The notes below the pieces were generated by a model. It had not been told where the DNA came from. It did no database searches and saw only the letters and a list, made by a program, of their open reading frames with translations. Source: Myxococcales bacterium (GTDB lineage Bacteria > Myxococcota_A > Polyangia > Polyangiales > Polyangiaceae). Taken from it: a stretch of DNA of 64,000 nucleotides. Within the stretch, counting starts at the first letter, position 1, and the number at the start of each line of letters is the position of its first letter. The stretch is taken from assembly GCA_025359105.1 (NCBI GenBank), contig JANYHK010000014.1, positions 124,001 through 188,000 of the forward strand, read 5' to 3'. The position numbers were made by a program, and so were the translations under genes. Positions 50,890 through 59,600 of this stretch are shown piece after piece.

Positions 50890-53800
50890 TCAAAGTCCGA
50901 GAGCCGGATCCCACAGCGTCACTGCCTTGACCCTGGCGCTGCCGAAGCTCTGCGACATGTCCAGGGTGACGCCGAACCTGTGCGACGCGATCTTCTCGAT
51001 CGCGTTCGTCGTCGCCGAGCGACGCACGATCATCGTGCACGCCTGCGCCGCGCCCGGATGACGGTCGAGCCACGCCGCGATCTCCTCGGCCGCGTCGTAG
51101 CTGCGCGCGCGGAGGAGGTGCCCGGTGTTGGGATCGGCGCACAAGAACACGTCGCCGGTGAAGCTCGACGCCTCGATGGCCAGGACCTTGACGTTCTCCG
51201 TCGGGATCGACGCGGCGCGGGCCCGACCGTCGCAGCAGTACGTATCGTGACCGACGGCGGGCTGCGTGGCGGCCAGGCGGCAGGCGGGATCGGGCGCGAT
51301 CGACGTCGTCGTGATCGCCGCGGGCACGGTGCTCTTGTCACAGAGGTAAGCCTGCTGCGTCTGCGCGTTGCAGGCCGTGGACGTGAGCGCCTCCTGGCAC
51401 GGCGTGTAGGCGTGGCGCAGGTGAAAGGACGCCGTCGCGCCGGTGAACGCGAGATCGTCGGCGGGGACCGCGCGGTCCGACGTCGCGGACATGGGGATCG
51501 CGATCGCGGCGGCCGCTTGCGACGGTGTGTGGGCTACGAGCGCCTGGACGAGCTGCCGCACGGCACTCGTCGCGTCGTACGGATCCGCGAAGGCCGGGAG
51601 CGAGACCTTCGCCGCGTGTGCCACCGGTGAGGTGTCGACGAAGCCTGTGATCCGAAGCGGGCTCGCGCCCGGATGGAACACGGTCGGCCGCCACGCGCCG
51701 GGGTACGTCGCAAGGAGCGGCGCACCGCGCGAGTCGAGCATGCCGTTCTCGTGAAAGTCGCTCGCGCCGTCCCACGGCCCAAGCGCCGAAGCCGGACAAT
51801 CCACCGTCACGCCGGTGGCGCAATCGAGCTTCTCCCAGTTGTCCGACAGGGCGCGTGATCCGAAGAGGTTCGTGATGCGCACGTTCCGGAGCTGCCCGAG
51901 CGGGCTGGTGCTCTGCCCGTTCATCGCCGAGTAAACGGACGCTTCGGCCCGGCTCAACCTGCGCACGAAGCTCGTGGTCGGCTGGTCGGCGGTCTTCAGG
52001 TTGGCCGCGTAGTGCAGCGTCATGGGGTAGCTCCCCGCCGCGATGTACCCGCGCTCGACATAGGAGAACGCATCGAGTTGCTTGTCGTCGGCGACGTCCC
52101 ACGCGACGTCCTCGAGATCGATGGTCACGGTCGCGACGTCGTTCAACGTGGCCGTGTCGCCGCGGACGCCGTACACGCGCAGGTACTTGGTGAGCGCGAG
52201 CGCATATTGCTGGTAGTAGAAGCGCGCATCCCGCGCGGCGACCGGGAGCTTCGTCGGGTCCCCCTTGCCGAGCGTCTTCAGCACGGCTCGATACGCGCCG
52301 TCCCAGAGGCTGTTCGGGAGGAACTTCGCTACGTCTCCGTCGCATCCACCGCCCGCGAGGTCTCCCGTCGCGGCCGTCGCCGGGTTCGTGCAGAAAAACA
52401 GACCGGGAGTTCCGCCCGGCTTGAGGAAAGAGCGGTAGGCCCCGAAGAACCGCCCGACCTGCTGCTTGTTCTCCGCCGCGCCGCCGTCGTACGGCGGCGT
52501 GGTCGTGACGTTCACCGCCGGGCCCGGGATCATCGCCCCTTCAAGACCTGTGCATCCCGCGGCCGGGCTCGCGCCGAGGCACGCGGGATCGCCGATCGTA
52601 TGTTGCGAGGCCGGCGGCGTCGCCGCCGTGCGGTAGATCTCCCGCTGCGCCAGGCGCAGAAACTCACGAACGACCAATCCGGTTCCGTGGAGATCGTAGC
52701 TTCGGCTCGTCGGGTTGAGGTCGTTCGCCACCGCCCCGCGCGCACGCACGTCGAGCGACCACTCCGTCGCGAGATCGGTCTTGGCCGGCAGGTCGGAGTC
52801 CTTCACGAACCCGAAGGTGTCCTCGTTCATCGTGAAGCTCGCGTTCAGTCCGCTGGTGTGGAAAAGCACGTCGTCGAGCGTATGGGCGCGGCCGCCGACG
52901 AGCTTCGCGAAGTTGACGTCGTCGTACTTGGCGACGCCGTTCACGCGAACGCAGTTGTCGACGAGCTCCTGGAACGTCGTCCCGAGCTGGACGTTGCAGA
53001 CGTGCAGCCCGCCAGGGCCTACTGCCACGCGCGCGGTAGGGCCGACGGCGTTCAGCTGCAGCGAGATCGGCGCATTCGAAAACGGCAGGAGGCGCAAAAA
53101 GAAGGTGTACAGAAACGAAGGCGTGCTGCGGGCTTCCTTCGTCGTGGCCTTGGCGTCGCCCGCGAAATAGAGCGCGAGGGGGCGAAAACCGAAATAGGAG
53201 ACGCCGGTTCCGTCGTCGAGCAGCTCCAGGCATGCGCCGCTCGCGAGGCACGAGGCCGCCGACGCCTGATCCGGCGCGAAGGTCGAGAGGACGGCGTCGG
53301 AGAGCTCGGTGACCCTCGTGTCGTAGTCGGCGGCCTGCGGGTCGAGTACGTAGGGCGCGCCGTTCTTGAGCGGCAGCGTGGCGACGCCGATCTCGTAGGT
53401 GTCCTTCTGGTTGGGACACGTGGCGTCCGCGCGGACGTTCTGGCTATCGGCGTAGTTGAAGCATGGCTGGCCGGAGGCGGGCTGCCGACCCTTGGCGATG
53501 ATCTTTCCCGTGTAGCCGGCGTGGAGCTCGGCCCCGGTGAGAAGATGCGTCGTCGTGTCGTAGGTGACCTTGATCTCGCCTTGCGGGCCCCAGTGGGCGG
53601 CACCGTCGCCGTCGGCGATGGCGGTGCAGTTGATCCTGTTCGCCTCCTCGAGGGTGAGGCCGCGCCACGAGTCGTCACCGGCGAGGTCGATGTTGCCGAA
53701 GCCTCGCGGCGGAGCGACCGGCGCTGCGACGGCCTTCGCCCAGCGCGCCGTGGTCTCCGCCGCGGTGCACCCGCCTGCGTCTGGCTGCGTGCCTGGTCCC

Positions 53801-53982
53801 GCGTCGCGCGCGTCGCTCGCGTCCGGAGGAGTGTTGTCCGTCGGACCGGCCTCCACCGTGCCGCCGCCGTCGTCGCGCGTGGGGCCTGGACCGGGCCCGG
53901 CGCCGTTGTCGCTTCCGCCGCCGCACGCCGCCGCAAGGATCGCCAAAGGAAACGCCCGCAAGCCTAGGTCGCGCAAGTTCAT
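50890..53982 (-). CDS. Very large lipoprotein of unknown function (1030 aa)
   Basis: ATG at 53982; signal LRAFPLAILAAAC with lipid Cys, then ~50 residues of Gly/Asp/Pro linker. The rest is one long extracytoplasmic chain with scattered Cys pairs and no membrane segment. Distinct parts: WRGLTLEEANRINCTAI, VSYFGFRPLALYFAGDA, LHVCNVQLGTTFQELVDNCVRV, VNFAKLVGGRAHTLDDVLFHTSG, RFYYQQYALALTKYLRVYGV and YVERGYIAAGSYPMTLHYAAN. Length and lack of repeats suggest several domains, perhaps an enzyme, but I recognise none. It stands alone; the 193 bp downstream hold only the 59-codon relic and the TetR promoter. Confidence 0.75.
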   Translation of the reverse strand: MNLRDLGLRAFPLAILAAACGGGSDNGAGPGPGPTRDDGGGTVEAGPTDNTPPDASDARDAGPGTQPDAGGCTAAETTARWAKAVAAPVAPPRGFGNIDLAGDDSWRGLTLEEANRINCTAIADGDGAAHWGPQGEIKVTYDTTTHLLTGAELHAGYTGKIIAKGRQPASGQPCFNYADSQNVRADATCPNQKDTYEIGVATLPLKNGAPYVLDPQAADYDTRVTELSDAVLSTFAPDQASAASCLASGACLELLDDGTGVSYFGFRPLALYFAGDAKATTKEARSTPSFLYTFFLRLLPFSNAPISLQLNAVGPTARVAVGPGGLHVCNVQLGTTFQELVDNCVRVNGVAKYDDVNFAKLVGGRAHTLDDVLFHTSGLNASFTMNEDTFGFVKDSDLPAKTDLATEWSLDVRARGAVANDLNPTSRSYDLHGTGLVVREFLRLAQREIYRTAATPPASQHTIGDPACLGASPAAGCTGLEGAMIPGPAVNVTTTPPYDGGAAENKQQVGRFFGAYRSFLKPGGTPGLFFCTNPATAATGDLAGGGCDGDVAKFLPNSLWDGAYRAVLKTLGKGDPTKLPVAARDARFYYQQYALALTKYLRVYGVRGDTATLNDVATVTIDLEDVAWDVADDKQLDAFSYVERGYIAAGSYPMTLHYAANLKTADQPTTSFVRRLSRAEASVYSAMNGQSTSPLGQLRNVRITNLFGSRALSDNWEKLDCATGVTVDCPASALGPWDGASDFHENGMLDSRGAPLLATYPGAWRPTVFHPGASPLRITGFVDTSPVAHAAKVSLPAFADPYDATSAVRQLVQALVAHTPSQAAAAIAIPMSATSDRAVPADDLAFTGATASFHLRHAYTPCQEALTSTACNAQTQQAYLCDKSTVPAAITTTSIAPDPACRLAATQPAVGHDTYCCDGRARAASIPTENVKVLAIEASSFTGDVFLCADPNTGHLLRARSYDAAEEIAAWLDRHPGAAQACTMIVRRSATTNAIEKIASHRFGVTLDMSQSFGSARVKAVTLWDPALGL

Positions 53983-54019
53983 GCACGTTGGATACGCGAA
54001 CGTATGTGGAGACCTTCCG

Positions 54020-54043
54020 GATTTAGGGCAAACACTCTAAATC
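54020..54043. promoter_or_regulatory. Inverted repeat GATTTAG...CTAAATC
   Basis: Perfect 7-bp arms with 10 bp between (centre-to-centre 17 bp), in the 286-bp gap between two divergent lipoprotein genes and 38 bp upstream of the 1030-residue lipoprotein start. A smaller one, ATACG/CGTAT, lies at 53992-54005. Could be an operator or part of that gene's promoter. Confidence 0.35.
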
Positions 54044-54225
54044 TCGAACGACGGCAACCACTTCGACACCGCACCCAGGGATGCCCCACCCGAGAGCCGT
54101 GCGGATCCGACCCGGGGCCCACGTTTCCATACAAAGGTGACAAGTCAGTGTTCCCGCCCCCGGAAAGTGTCCTAAAAATCAAACACTCCCCGCGTATGAG
54201 CCCAAAATTAAAGGACAAAATCACT

Positions 54226-54241
54226 TGGCAAGGAGGTTGCT
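54226..54241 (+). promoter_or_regulatory. Sigma-54 (-24/-12) promoter
   Basis: TGGCAAGGAGGTTGCT matches the consensus TGGCACGnnnnTTGCW at all but one defined position, with exact GG-GC spacing. The -12 GC at 54239-54240 puts the start site near 54252, giving a 17-base leader before the ATG at 54269. The AT-rich stretch 54170-54222 just upstream could hold activator sites and stands out in this GC-rich DNA. Confidence 0.75.
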
Positions 54242-54268
54242 CTAAGGGGGGCACGAGGTGCTCCCGCC

Positions 54269-55384
54269 ATGTTCGATCGTTCCTTCACCGTCGCCGTCCT
54301 TGCCTGTTTCGCCGCCGCCACCGGGTGCGCCATCACCCCCGCGGACTCCGCCACCGCGGACGAGAGCGCCGACACCACGGCCGCTCACATGGTGATCACG
54401 GCGTCGTCGGTGCAGGGCCTTCACGGAAGCCTCTCCTCGGTGACCCCCGCGGTCCACACGGCGGATCCCGGGCACACGCCGGCGTCGTACCTCGACACGG
54501 ACAGCGCGCTCGGCGCAGCCGGACCGCTCGGCGCCTGGGGCCCCCTCGGCGCGCTCGGCCCGGTCGGCGACAACTCGTGGAACGTCTCGGCCTGGATGAA
54601 CGCGGCGGGTGACTGGAGCGCGTGGTCGAAGAAGATGACGAAAGACGGCGGCCCGCTCAGCGAGCACGGTCCGCTCGGCCCCCAGGGCCCGCTCAGCGCG
54701 ACGGCGTACGGCACGACGCTCCCGGCGATCAACGACTGGTGCAAGCAGCTCCAGGCGGGCGGCGTCTTCACGGCGCTCGGCCCCGTCGGTCCGCTCGGTC
54801 CGCTCGGCCCGCTCGGCCCGCTCGGCCCGATCGGCGCGCACGGCTTCACGGCCGACGACAACGGCGTCTACCACCACGGCCACACCGTCGAGCGCACCGT
54901 CGACGTCGCGTACGGCAGCGAGACCCGCACCTACGAGCTCGTCGAGAAGTACACCGAGGCGTTCGCCGCGAAGATGAAGGACAACGACACGTCGTTCATG
55001 GTGGTGGGCTCGATCGACAACGCCGGCCACGAGACCGACACGTTCGCGATGACCTCCGCCGACGCGCAGTTCGTCACGGTGGTGCTGGTCCCCGAGAACG
55101 CGCTCTCCGACTTCGACTTCGCCGTCACCGGCGCCGACGGCCACGCCATCGCCGCGAGCAACTCGGACGGCGCCGAGGAGCTCAGCATGTTCGGCGTCCC
55201 GACGCCCACCGGGCACTACGTCGACTTCGCGCAGATCAAGGTCGCCGCGGGCGAGTCGCTCAAGGTGAAGGTCACCGCGAAGACGACGAACGCCGCCTTC
55301 CCGACCTACCGCCTCGTCGTGACCGGCTCGACCAAATTCATCGCCAAGACCGACATCAAGGGGAAGCACCAGGCCGTTCGCTGA
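54269..55384 (+). CDS. Lipoprotein with Gly-Pro-Leu collagen-like repeats
   Basis: 371 residues. Signal VAVLACFAAATGCAI with lipid Cys. Residues ~80-195 carry GPLG tripeptide runs: LGAAGPLGAWGPLGALGPVG, then GPLSEHGPLGPQGPLS, then VGPLGPLGPLGPLGPIG. A single helical or Trp-rich piece lies between them (NVSAWMNAAGDWSAWSKKM). The C-terminal ~170 residues form a beta-rich domain (TRTYELVEKYTEAFAAKMKDN, FVTVVLVPENALSDFDFAVTG, LKVKVTAKTTNAAFPTYRLVV) of the pre-peptidase C-terminal style. Expressed from the sigma-54 promoter above. Its end overlaps the convergent PEGA gene by 29 bp. Confidence 0.82.
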   Translation: MFDRSFTVAVLACFAAATGCAITPADSATADESADTTAAHMVITASSVQGLHGSLSSVTPAVHTADPGHTPASYLDTDSALGAAGPLGAWGPLGALGPVGDNSWNVSAWMNAAGDWSAWSKKMTKDGGPLSEHGPLGPQGPLSATAYGTTLPAINDWCKQLQAGGVFTALGPVGPLGPLGPLGPLGPIGAHGFTADDNGVYHHGHTVERTVDVAYGSETRTYELVEKYTEAFAAKMKDNDTSFMVVGSIDNAGHETDTFAMTSADAQFVTVVLVPENALSDFDFAVTGADGHAIAASNSDGAEELSMFGVPTPTGHYVDFAQIKVAAGESLKVKVTAKTTNAAFPTYRLVVTGSTKFIAKTDIKGKHQAVR

Positions 55385-56003
55385 CGCTCTCGCCGACGAG
55401 GCGCACCTTGACGCGTTCGAGCTCGGCGCTCCACGCCAGCGTGGCGCCGGCCGCGACTTGCTCGAGGCGCGCCACCGAGCGAAACCCTCGCCGCACGAAG
55501 CGCACGCGATGAGCCCCCGCGTCCACGAACACCGGCCCCGCGAGCGGGGTCGTGCCGACCGGTTCGTCGTCGACGAGCACGTCCACGCCGGCGAGCGCGC
55601 CGGTCACCGTGACGGTGGCTACGCTCTTCTCGAGCAATGCGCGCCAGCGTGCGGCTTCCTGGCGATCGGCGTCGACGAGGAGCGCGCCGCCGACCGCGAC
55701 GTAGCGATCGATGAGCGTGAGGGCTTTGGCCGCGCGTCCGAGCTTCCGCTCGCAGGCCGCCATGTTCCAGAGGAGACGCGGGTCGCGGGAGAGCTCGAAG
55801 GCGCTGCCGAACGCGTTGCGCGCGCCGACGAAGTCGCTGGCGTTGTATTGCGCCCGGGCGCGGTCGTAGGCGGCGCGCGCGTCACCGGAGAGCACATCGG
55901 CGAGCGGCGCGGGGGCGGGCGCGGCGTCGGCGTGGGCGGGGGATGCGAGGGCGAGAACGCCGAGGCACGCGAGGACGCGGGCGAGGGGGGCGAGGCGGGT
56001 CAT
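55356..56003 (-). CDS. TPR-PEGA periplasmic protein
   Basis: 215 residues. ATG at 56003 overlaps the kinase stop (ATGA). Signal VLACLGVLALASPAHADA. Residues ~40-110 are TPR-like helices (LSGDARAAYDRARAQYNASDF, LLWNMAACERKLGRAAKALTLID). A PEGA domain follows: SVATVTVTGALAGVDVLVDDEPVGTTPLAGPVFVDAGAHRVRFVRRGF. PEGA domains occur in S-layer and envelope proteins. Translational coupling to the kinase suggests it is the kinase's envelope partner. Confidence 0.85.
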   Translation of the reverse strand: MTRLAPLARVLACLGVLALASPAHADAAPAPAPLADVLSGDARAAYDRARAQYNASDFVGARNAFGSAFELSRDPRLLWNMAACERKLGRAAKALTLIDRYVAVGGALLVDADRQEAARWRALLEKSVATVTVTGALAGVDVLVDDEPVGTTPLAGPVFVDAGAHRVRFVRRGFRSVARLEQVAAGATLAWSAELERVKVRLVGESVSERPGASP

Positions 56004-57400
56004 TTGAGGTCCATGTCGCCGGGAGGCGGGGGCGGACGGGGACGGGGTAGAGGCCGGACGGGCGCAGTGGCATCGGTGCTCAGGGTCGGAGTCGGAGCCG
56101 GAGCTGGAGTCGGAGTCGGAATCGGAGTCGGAGTCGGAGTCGGAGTCGGAGTCGGAGTCAGGGTCGCGGTCGACGTCGCGGTGGAGGTCGCGGTCGTCGG
56201 CGCGGTGCTCATTCGCCATGCGAGGATCAGTACCGCGGCGGCGACGGCAATAGCAGCCAAGCGGCGGAGCTTGCGTGGTGGTACCGGGGCTTTCGATGGG
56301 CTCGGCGAGGGCGGCGGGGTGGAGAGGGCGACCGGTTTGTCGAGCGTCGCCGCCGCGGCCATCGACAACGACATCGTGCGCGGCTCGTCGTTCCGCGTCG
56401 ACGTCGCGGACGCGACCGGCTGGCGACCCGACGACATTCGCGCCGCGAAGAGCACGCCCCTCACGCGCTCGGCCAGCGCGGCGCCGCCCGGCGTGAGCGG
56501 CGCGAGCGCCTCGGCCAGCTCGGCGATGTTCGCGTACCGCGCGTCCGCGCGCTTCTCCAGGCAGCGGGTCACGATCGCCTCGAGCTCCTTTGGCGCGTCG
56601 GCCCGCGACTGGGTCAGCGGTGTCGGCGGCTCCGTCGCGATGCGCGCGCCGAGGGCCGTGGCGCTGTCGGCGTCGAACGGGAGCGCGCCACTGACGAGCT
56701 CGTGCAGGACGACGCCGAGCGACCAGATGTCGGTGCGGGCGTCGACGTCGCGCGACGACTTGAGCTGCTCCGGGGACATGTACGAAGGCGAGCCCAACGC
56801 CCGCTCCGCGCCGGTGACGCCGAGCGCGTCGTCGGCGGAGTCGCGCGGCGCCTTGGAGATCCCGAAGTCCAGCACCTTCACGACGCCCGGGGTTCCCGGG
56901 CGGCTCGCGAGGAAAAGGTTCGCGGGCTTCAGATCGCGGTGCACGATGCCGAGGGCGTGCGCCTCGGCGAGGCCGATGCACGCTTGCAGCACCACGTCCG
57001 CCACGCGTGCCGCGGGGAGCGGGCCGTCGTCCTTCACTACGGCGGCGAGGTCCCGCCCCTCGAGGTACTCCATCACCAGGAACGGCGTCCCCGACTCGCT
57101 CTCGTCGACGTCGAGGATGCGCACGACATGATCGCTCTGGAGCTTCGCCGCCGCGCGCGCCTCACGCGCGAACCTCGCCACGGCGCCGACCTTCGCGGCC
57201 GTCTCCGGCCCGAGCATCTTGATCGCGACGTTCTGCTCGAGCCGCAGGTGGCGCGCGAGCACGACCACGCCCATGCCGCCTTCGCCGAGCACGCGCTTTA
57301 CGCGGTACTTCCCGCGGAGGACTTCTCCTTCCTGGAATCGGCTGGTGGGCAAGGTTCCCCGTCTCGAGGCTGTTTCTCCATGGTAACCGATTGTGTACAT
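56000..57400 (-). CDS. Membrane Ser/Thr protein kinase
   Basis: 466 residues from the ATG at 57400 (a TTG three codons upstream is possible). Kinase domain ~29-290: LGEGGMGVV loop, Lys61 (NVAIKML), HRDLKPAN with Asp156, LDFG with Asp178, SPSYMSPEQ. All key residues are kept. A Ser/Pro linker, one transmembrane helix near 370-390 (LAAIAVAAAVLILAW) and an outside tail that is almost wholly Thr/Pro and Ala/Thr repeats (TATSTATLTPTPTPTPTP) encoded by hexamer DNA repeats. The tail may span the peptidoglycan. Followed by its PEGA partner gene; 29 bp from the divergent FHA activator gene. Confidence 0.92.
   Translation of the reverse strand: MYTIGYHGETASRRGTLPTSRFQEGEVLRGKYRVKRVLGEGGMGVVVLARHLRLEQNVAIKMLGPETAAKVGAVARFAREARAAAKLQSDHVVRILDVDESESGTPFLVMEYLEGRDLAAVVKDDGPLPAARVADVVLQACIGLAEAHALGIVHRDLKPANLFLASRPGTPGVVKVLDFGISKAPRDSADDALGVTGAERALGSPSYMSPEQLKSSRDVDARTDIWSLGVVLHELVSGALPFDADSATALGARIATEPPTPLTQSRADAPKELEAIVTRCLEKRADARYANIAELAEALAPLTPGGAALAERVRGVLFAARMSSGRQPVASATSTRNDEPRTMSLSMAAAATLDKPVALSTPPPSPSPSKAPVPPRKLRRLAAIAVAAAVLILAWRMSTAPTTATSTATSTATLTPTPTPTPTPTPIPTPTPAPAPTPTLSTDATAPVRPLPRPRPPPPPGDMDLK
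56084..56180. repeat. Hexanucleotide (GGAGTC-type) repeat inside the kinase gene
   Basis: Tandem GGAGTC units with variants (GGAGCC, GGAATC, GGGTCG) encode the Thr-Pro tail of the kinase on the minus strand. The unit is related to the CTCCGA hexamer after glnA. Being in frame, expansion or contraction would change the tail length without a frameshift. Confidence 0.75.
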
Positions 57401-57429
57401 CGCGGCCAAAGGCGGCAGAATGGATGGTC

Positions 57430-58854
57430 ATGGCGGGCGGCGGTGACATTGGCGGTAAGGAGACCCAGGAGGTCGGCGCAGCCCTCGCAGCTGCGGCTGC
57501 GCCGGTCGCCTTGAAGGCCGTGGTCGTCGCCGGGCCCGACGAAGGGCGCGAGGCGGCCCTCGACGCGGCGCTCGAGATCGGCACCGGCGCAGGCTGCAGC
57601 CTCGTGCTCAGCGACGGGGCGGTCTCGCGCCGCCACCTCTCCATCACGCAGCTCGCGGGGCGCGTCATCGTGCGCGATCTCGGCAGCCGCAACGGCACGT
57701 TCCTGGGCGGCGTGCGCCTGGTCGAGGCCGAGGTGCCGGTCGGCGCGGTCGTCACGCTCGGGCGCACCAGCGTCGCCATCCAGCCGCGCTGGTACACGCG
57801 CGAGGTCATGCCGTCGACGAAGCGGAGCTTCGGCGAGCTCATCGGCGAGTCGATCGCGATGCGTGAGATCTTCGCCATCCTCGAGCGCATCGCGCCGACG
57901 GACGTGACCGTGCTCGTCGAGGGGGAGAGCGGCACCGGCAAGGAGCTCGTCGCGCGCTCCATCCACCACAACTCGGCGCGCGCGGAACGACCGTACGTGG
58001 TCTTCGACTGCGGCGCGGTCCCGGCGGAGCTCGCGGAGAGCGAGCTGTTCGGCCACAAGAAGGGCGCGTTCTCTGGCGCGCAGTCCGATCGCGAGGGCGC
58101 CTTCCAGCGCGCGCACGGCGGCACCATCTGCCTCGACGAGATCGGCGAGCTCCCGCTCGATCTCCAGCCCAAGCTCCTGCGGGTGCTCGAGACCGGCGAA
58201 GTGCGCTCGGTCGGCTCCGACGTGCCACGCAAGATCGACGTGCGCGTCGTCGCCGCGACGAACCGCGATCTCGAGGTCGAGGCGCGCGGCGGCCGGTTCC
58301 GCAGCGATCTGCTCTACCGCCTCGAGGTCGTGAAGCTCCGGATCCCGCCGCTGCGCCTCCGCCCAGAGGACGTGCCGGGTCTCGTCGCGCGCCTGCTCGA
58401 CGGCAAGCTCGCGCCCGGCGACGCGCTCGGCGGGGACAACCTGGCCAAGCTCGTCGGCTACGGATGGCCGGGCAACGTCCGCGAGCTCCGCAACGTGCTC
58501 ACGCGCGCCGTGGCGCTCGCGCAAGCGCCGGGCAAACCGCCGGCGCCTTTCGCGAACCTCGTCTTCAACCTGGGGCCGGCGGGGGCGCGCCCCGTGACGA
58601 TCGGAAGGGAGTTTCCCGGGGTGTCATCCCCCATGGCGTACCGCGAGGCGAAGGAGCAGCTGATGCTCGACTTCCACCGCGCGTACGTGGGCGCGCTCCT
58701 CGAGCGGCACAAGGGCAACGTGCAGCGCGCCGCGGCGGCCGCGGGTCTCAGCCGAAACCACCTCTACCAGCTCATGAAGAAGATCGACGACGGCGCGCTC
58801 GGCGACGACGACGACAGCAGCAGCAGCAGCAGCAGCAGCGAAGGCCGCACGTGA
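57430..58854 (+). CDS. FHA-domain sigma-54-dependent transcriptional activator
   Basis: 474 residues. FHA domain at ~45-115 (GAVSRRHLSI, DLGSRNGTFLGG), which binds phospho-Thr. The AAA+ domain has Walker A GESGTGKE (165-172), the sigma-54 contact loop GAFSGA at 212-217 (Ser in place of the usual Thr), Walker B GGTICLDEI, and the sensor region (VRVVAATNRDLEVEARGGRFRSDLLYRL). Fis-type helix-turn-helix near the C-terminus (GNVQRAAAAAGLSRNHLYQLM), then Asp4-Ser8. The FHA domain suggests control by a Ser/Thr kinase, and one is encoded divergently 29 bp away. Start may be 57424 or 57430. Likely target: the sigma-54 promoter at 54226. Confidence 0.92.
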   Translation: MAGGGDIGGKETQEVGAALAAAAAPVALKAVVVAGPDEGREAALDAALEIGTGAGCSLVLSDGAVSRRHLSITQLAGRVIVRDLGSRNGTFLGGVRLVEAEVPVGAVVTLGRTSVAIQPRWYTREVMPSTKRSFGELIGESIAMREIFAILERIAPTDVTVLVEGESGTGKELVARSIHHNSARAERPYVVFDCGAVPAELAESELFGHKKGAFSGAQSDREGAFQRAHGGTICLDEIGELPLDLQPKLLRVLETGEVRSVGSDVPRKIDVRVVAATNRDLEVEARGGRFRSDLLYRLEVVKLRIPPLRLRPEDVPGLVARLLDGKLAPGDALGGDNLAKLVGYGWPGNVRELRNVLTRAVALAQAPGKPPAPFANLVFNLGPAGARPVTIGREFPGVSSPMAYREAKEQLMLDFHRAYVGALLERHKGNVQRAAAAAGLSRNHLYQLMKKIDDGALGDDDDSSSSSSSSEGRT

Positions 58855-59600
58855 GAGGCCTCGCGTTCGCGGCGGCGCTGGCGTTGTCGCTCATCCCGGC
58901 GATCGCGCGCGCGGACGGTGTGCCCGACGACGCCGCCGCCGACGCCGCCGAGGCGCTCGGTGAGGAGGCGTACCTCGCGCTCACGGACGGCAAGGCCCGC
59001 GAGGCGATCGCCCTCTACACGCGCGCCTTCGAGGCCGCGCCGGCAGCGCGCTTCCTCCTCAACATCGCCGACATCTACGCCACGCGCCTCCACGACAACG
59101 ATCAGGCCGCGGCGTACTACCGGCGCTACATCGAGGCGCCTGACGCCGAGCCCCGCCTGGTCCTTCGCGCTCGCGCCGCGCTCGCCGCCCCCTCCCCTGC
59201 CCCTGCAGGACCCCCGACTGCCCCTGCAGGACCCCCGACGCGCAGCGGAGCAGGTCCCGATGCCGCCGCGCGCGCAGCGCCCACGAGCGCTGGGCCTTCG
59301 ATGCGCACATGGGGCTTCGTCACCGGCGGCGTGGGCCTCGGCGCGATCGTCGTCGGCGCGGTGCTCGGTCTCGTCGCCAAGTCGAAGAACGACGACGCGT
59401 CGCGCTCGTGCGTCGGCCAGGCGTGCACCGATCCACGCGCGCTCGCGCTGACCGATCAGGCCGCCGGCTTCGCCACCGCCGCGGATGTCGCCTTCGTGGC
59501 AGGCGGGGTCCTCGTCGCAGGCGGCCTCACGCTCGTCCTCCTGTCGCCGACGCCCGCGGCGCCGGTGCGTGGCTTCGCGCTCTCGGGGGTCTTCCGGTGA
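58851..59600 (+). CDS. TPR membrane protein with two-helix C-terminal module
   Basis: 249 residues from the GTG at 58851, overlapping the activator stop (GTGA). Signal VRGLAFAAALALSLIPAIARA, then TPR-like helices (AYLALTDGKAREAIALYTRAFEAAP, FLLNIADIYATRLHDNDQAAAYY) and a Pro/Ala linker. The C-terminus has two membrane helices (WGFVTGGVGLGAIVVGAVLGLV and FVAGGVLVAGGLTLVLL) around a loop with two Cys (SRSCVGQACTDP). The same layout is seen in the TPR protein at 61924. Probably a periplasmic sensing component for the activator. Confidence 0.78.
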   Translation: MRGLAFAAALALSLIPAIARADGVPDDAAADAAEALGEEAYLALTDGKAREAIALYTRAFEAAPAARFLLNIADIYATRLHDNDQAAAYYRRYIEAPDAEPRLVLRARAALAAPSPAPAGPPTAPAGPPTRSGAGPDAAARAAPTSAGPSMRTWGFVTGGVGLGAIVVGAVLGLVAKSKNDDASRSCVGQACTDPRALALTDQAAGFATAADVAFVAGGVLVAGGLTLVLLSPTPAAPVRGFALSGVFR

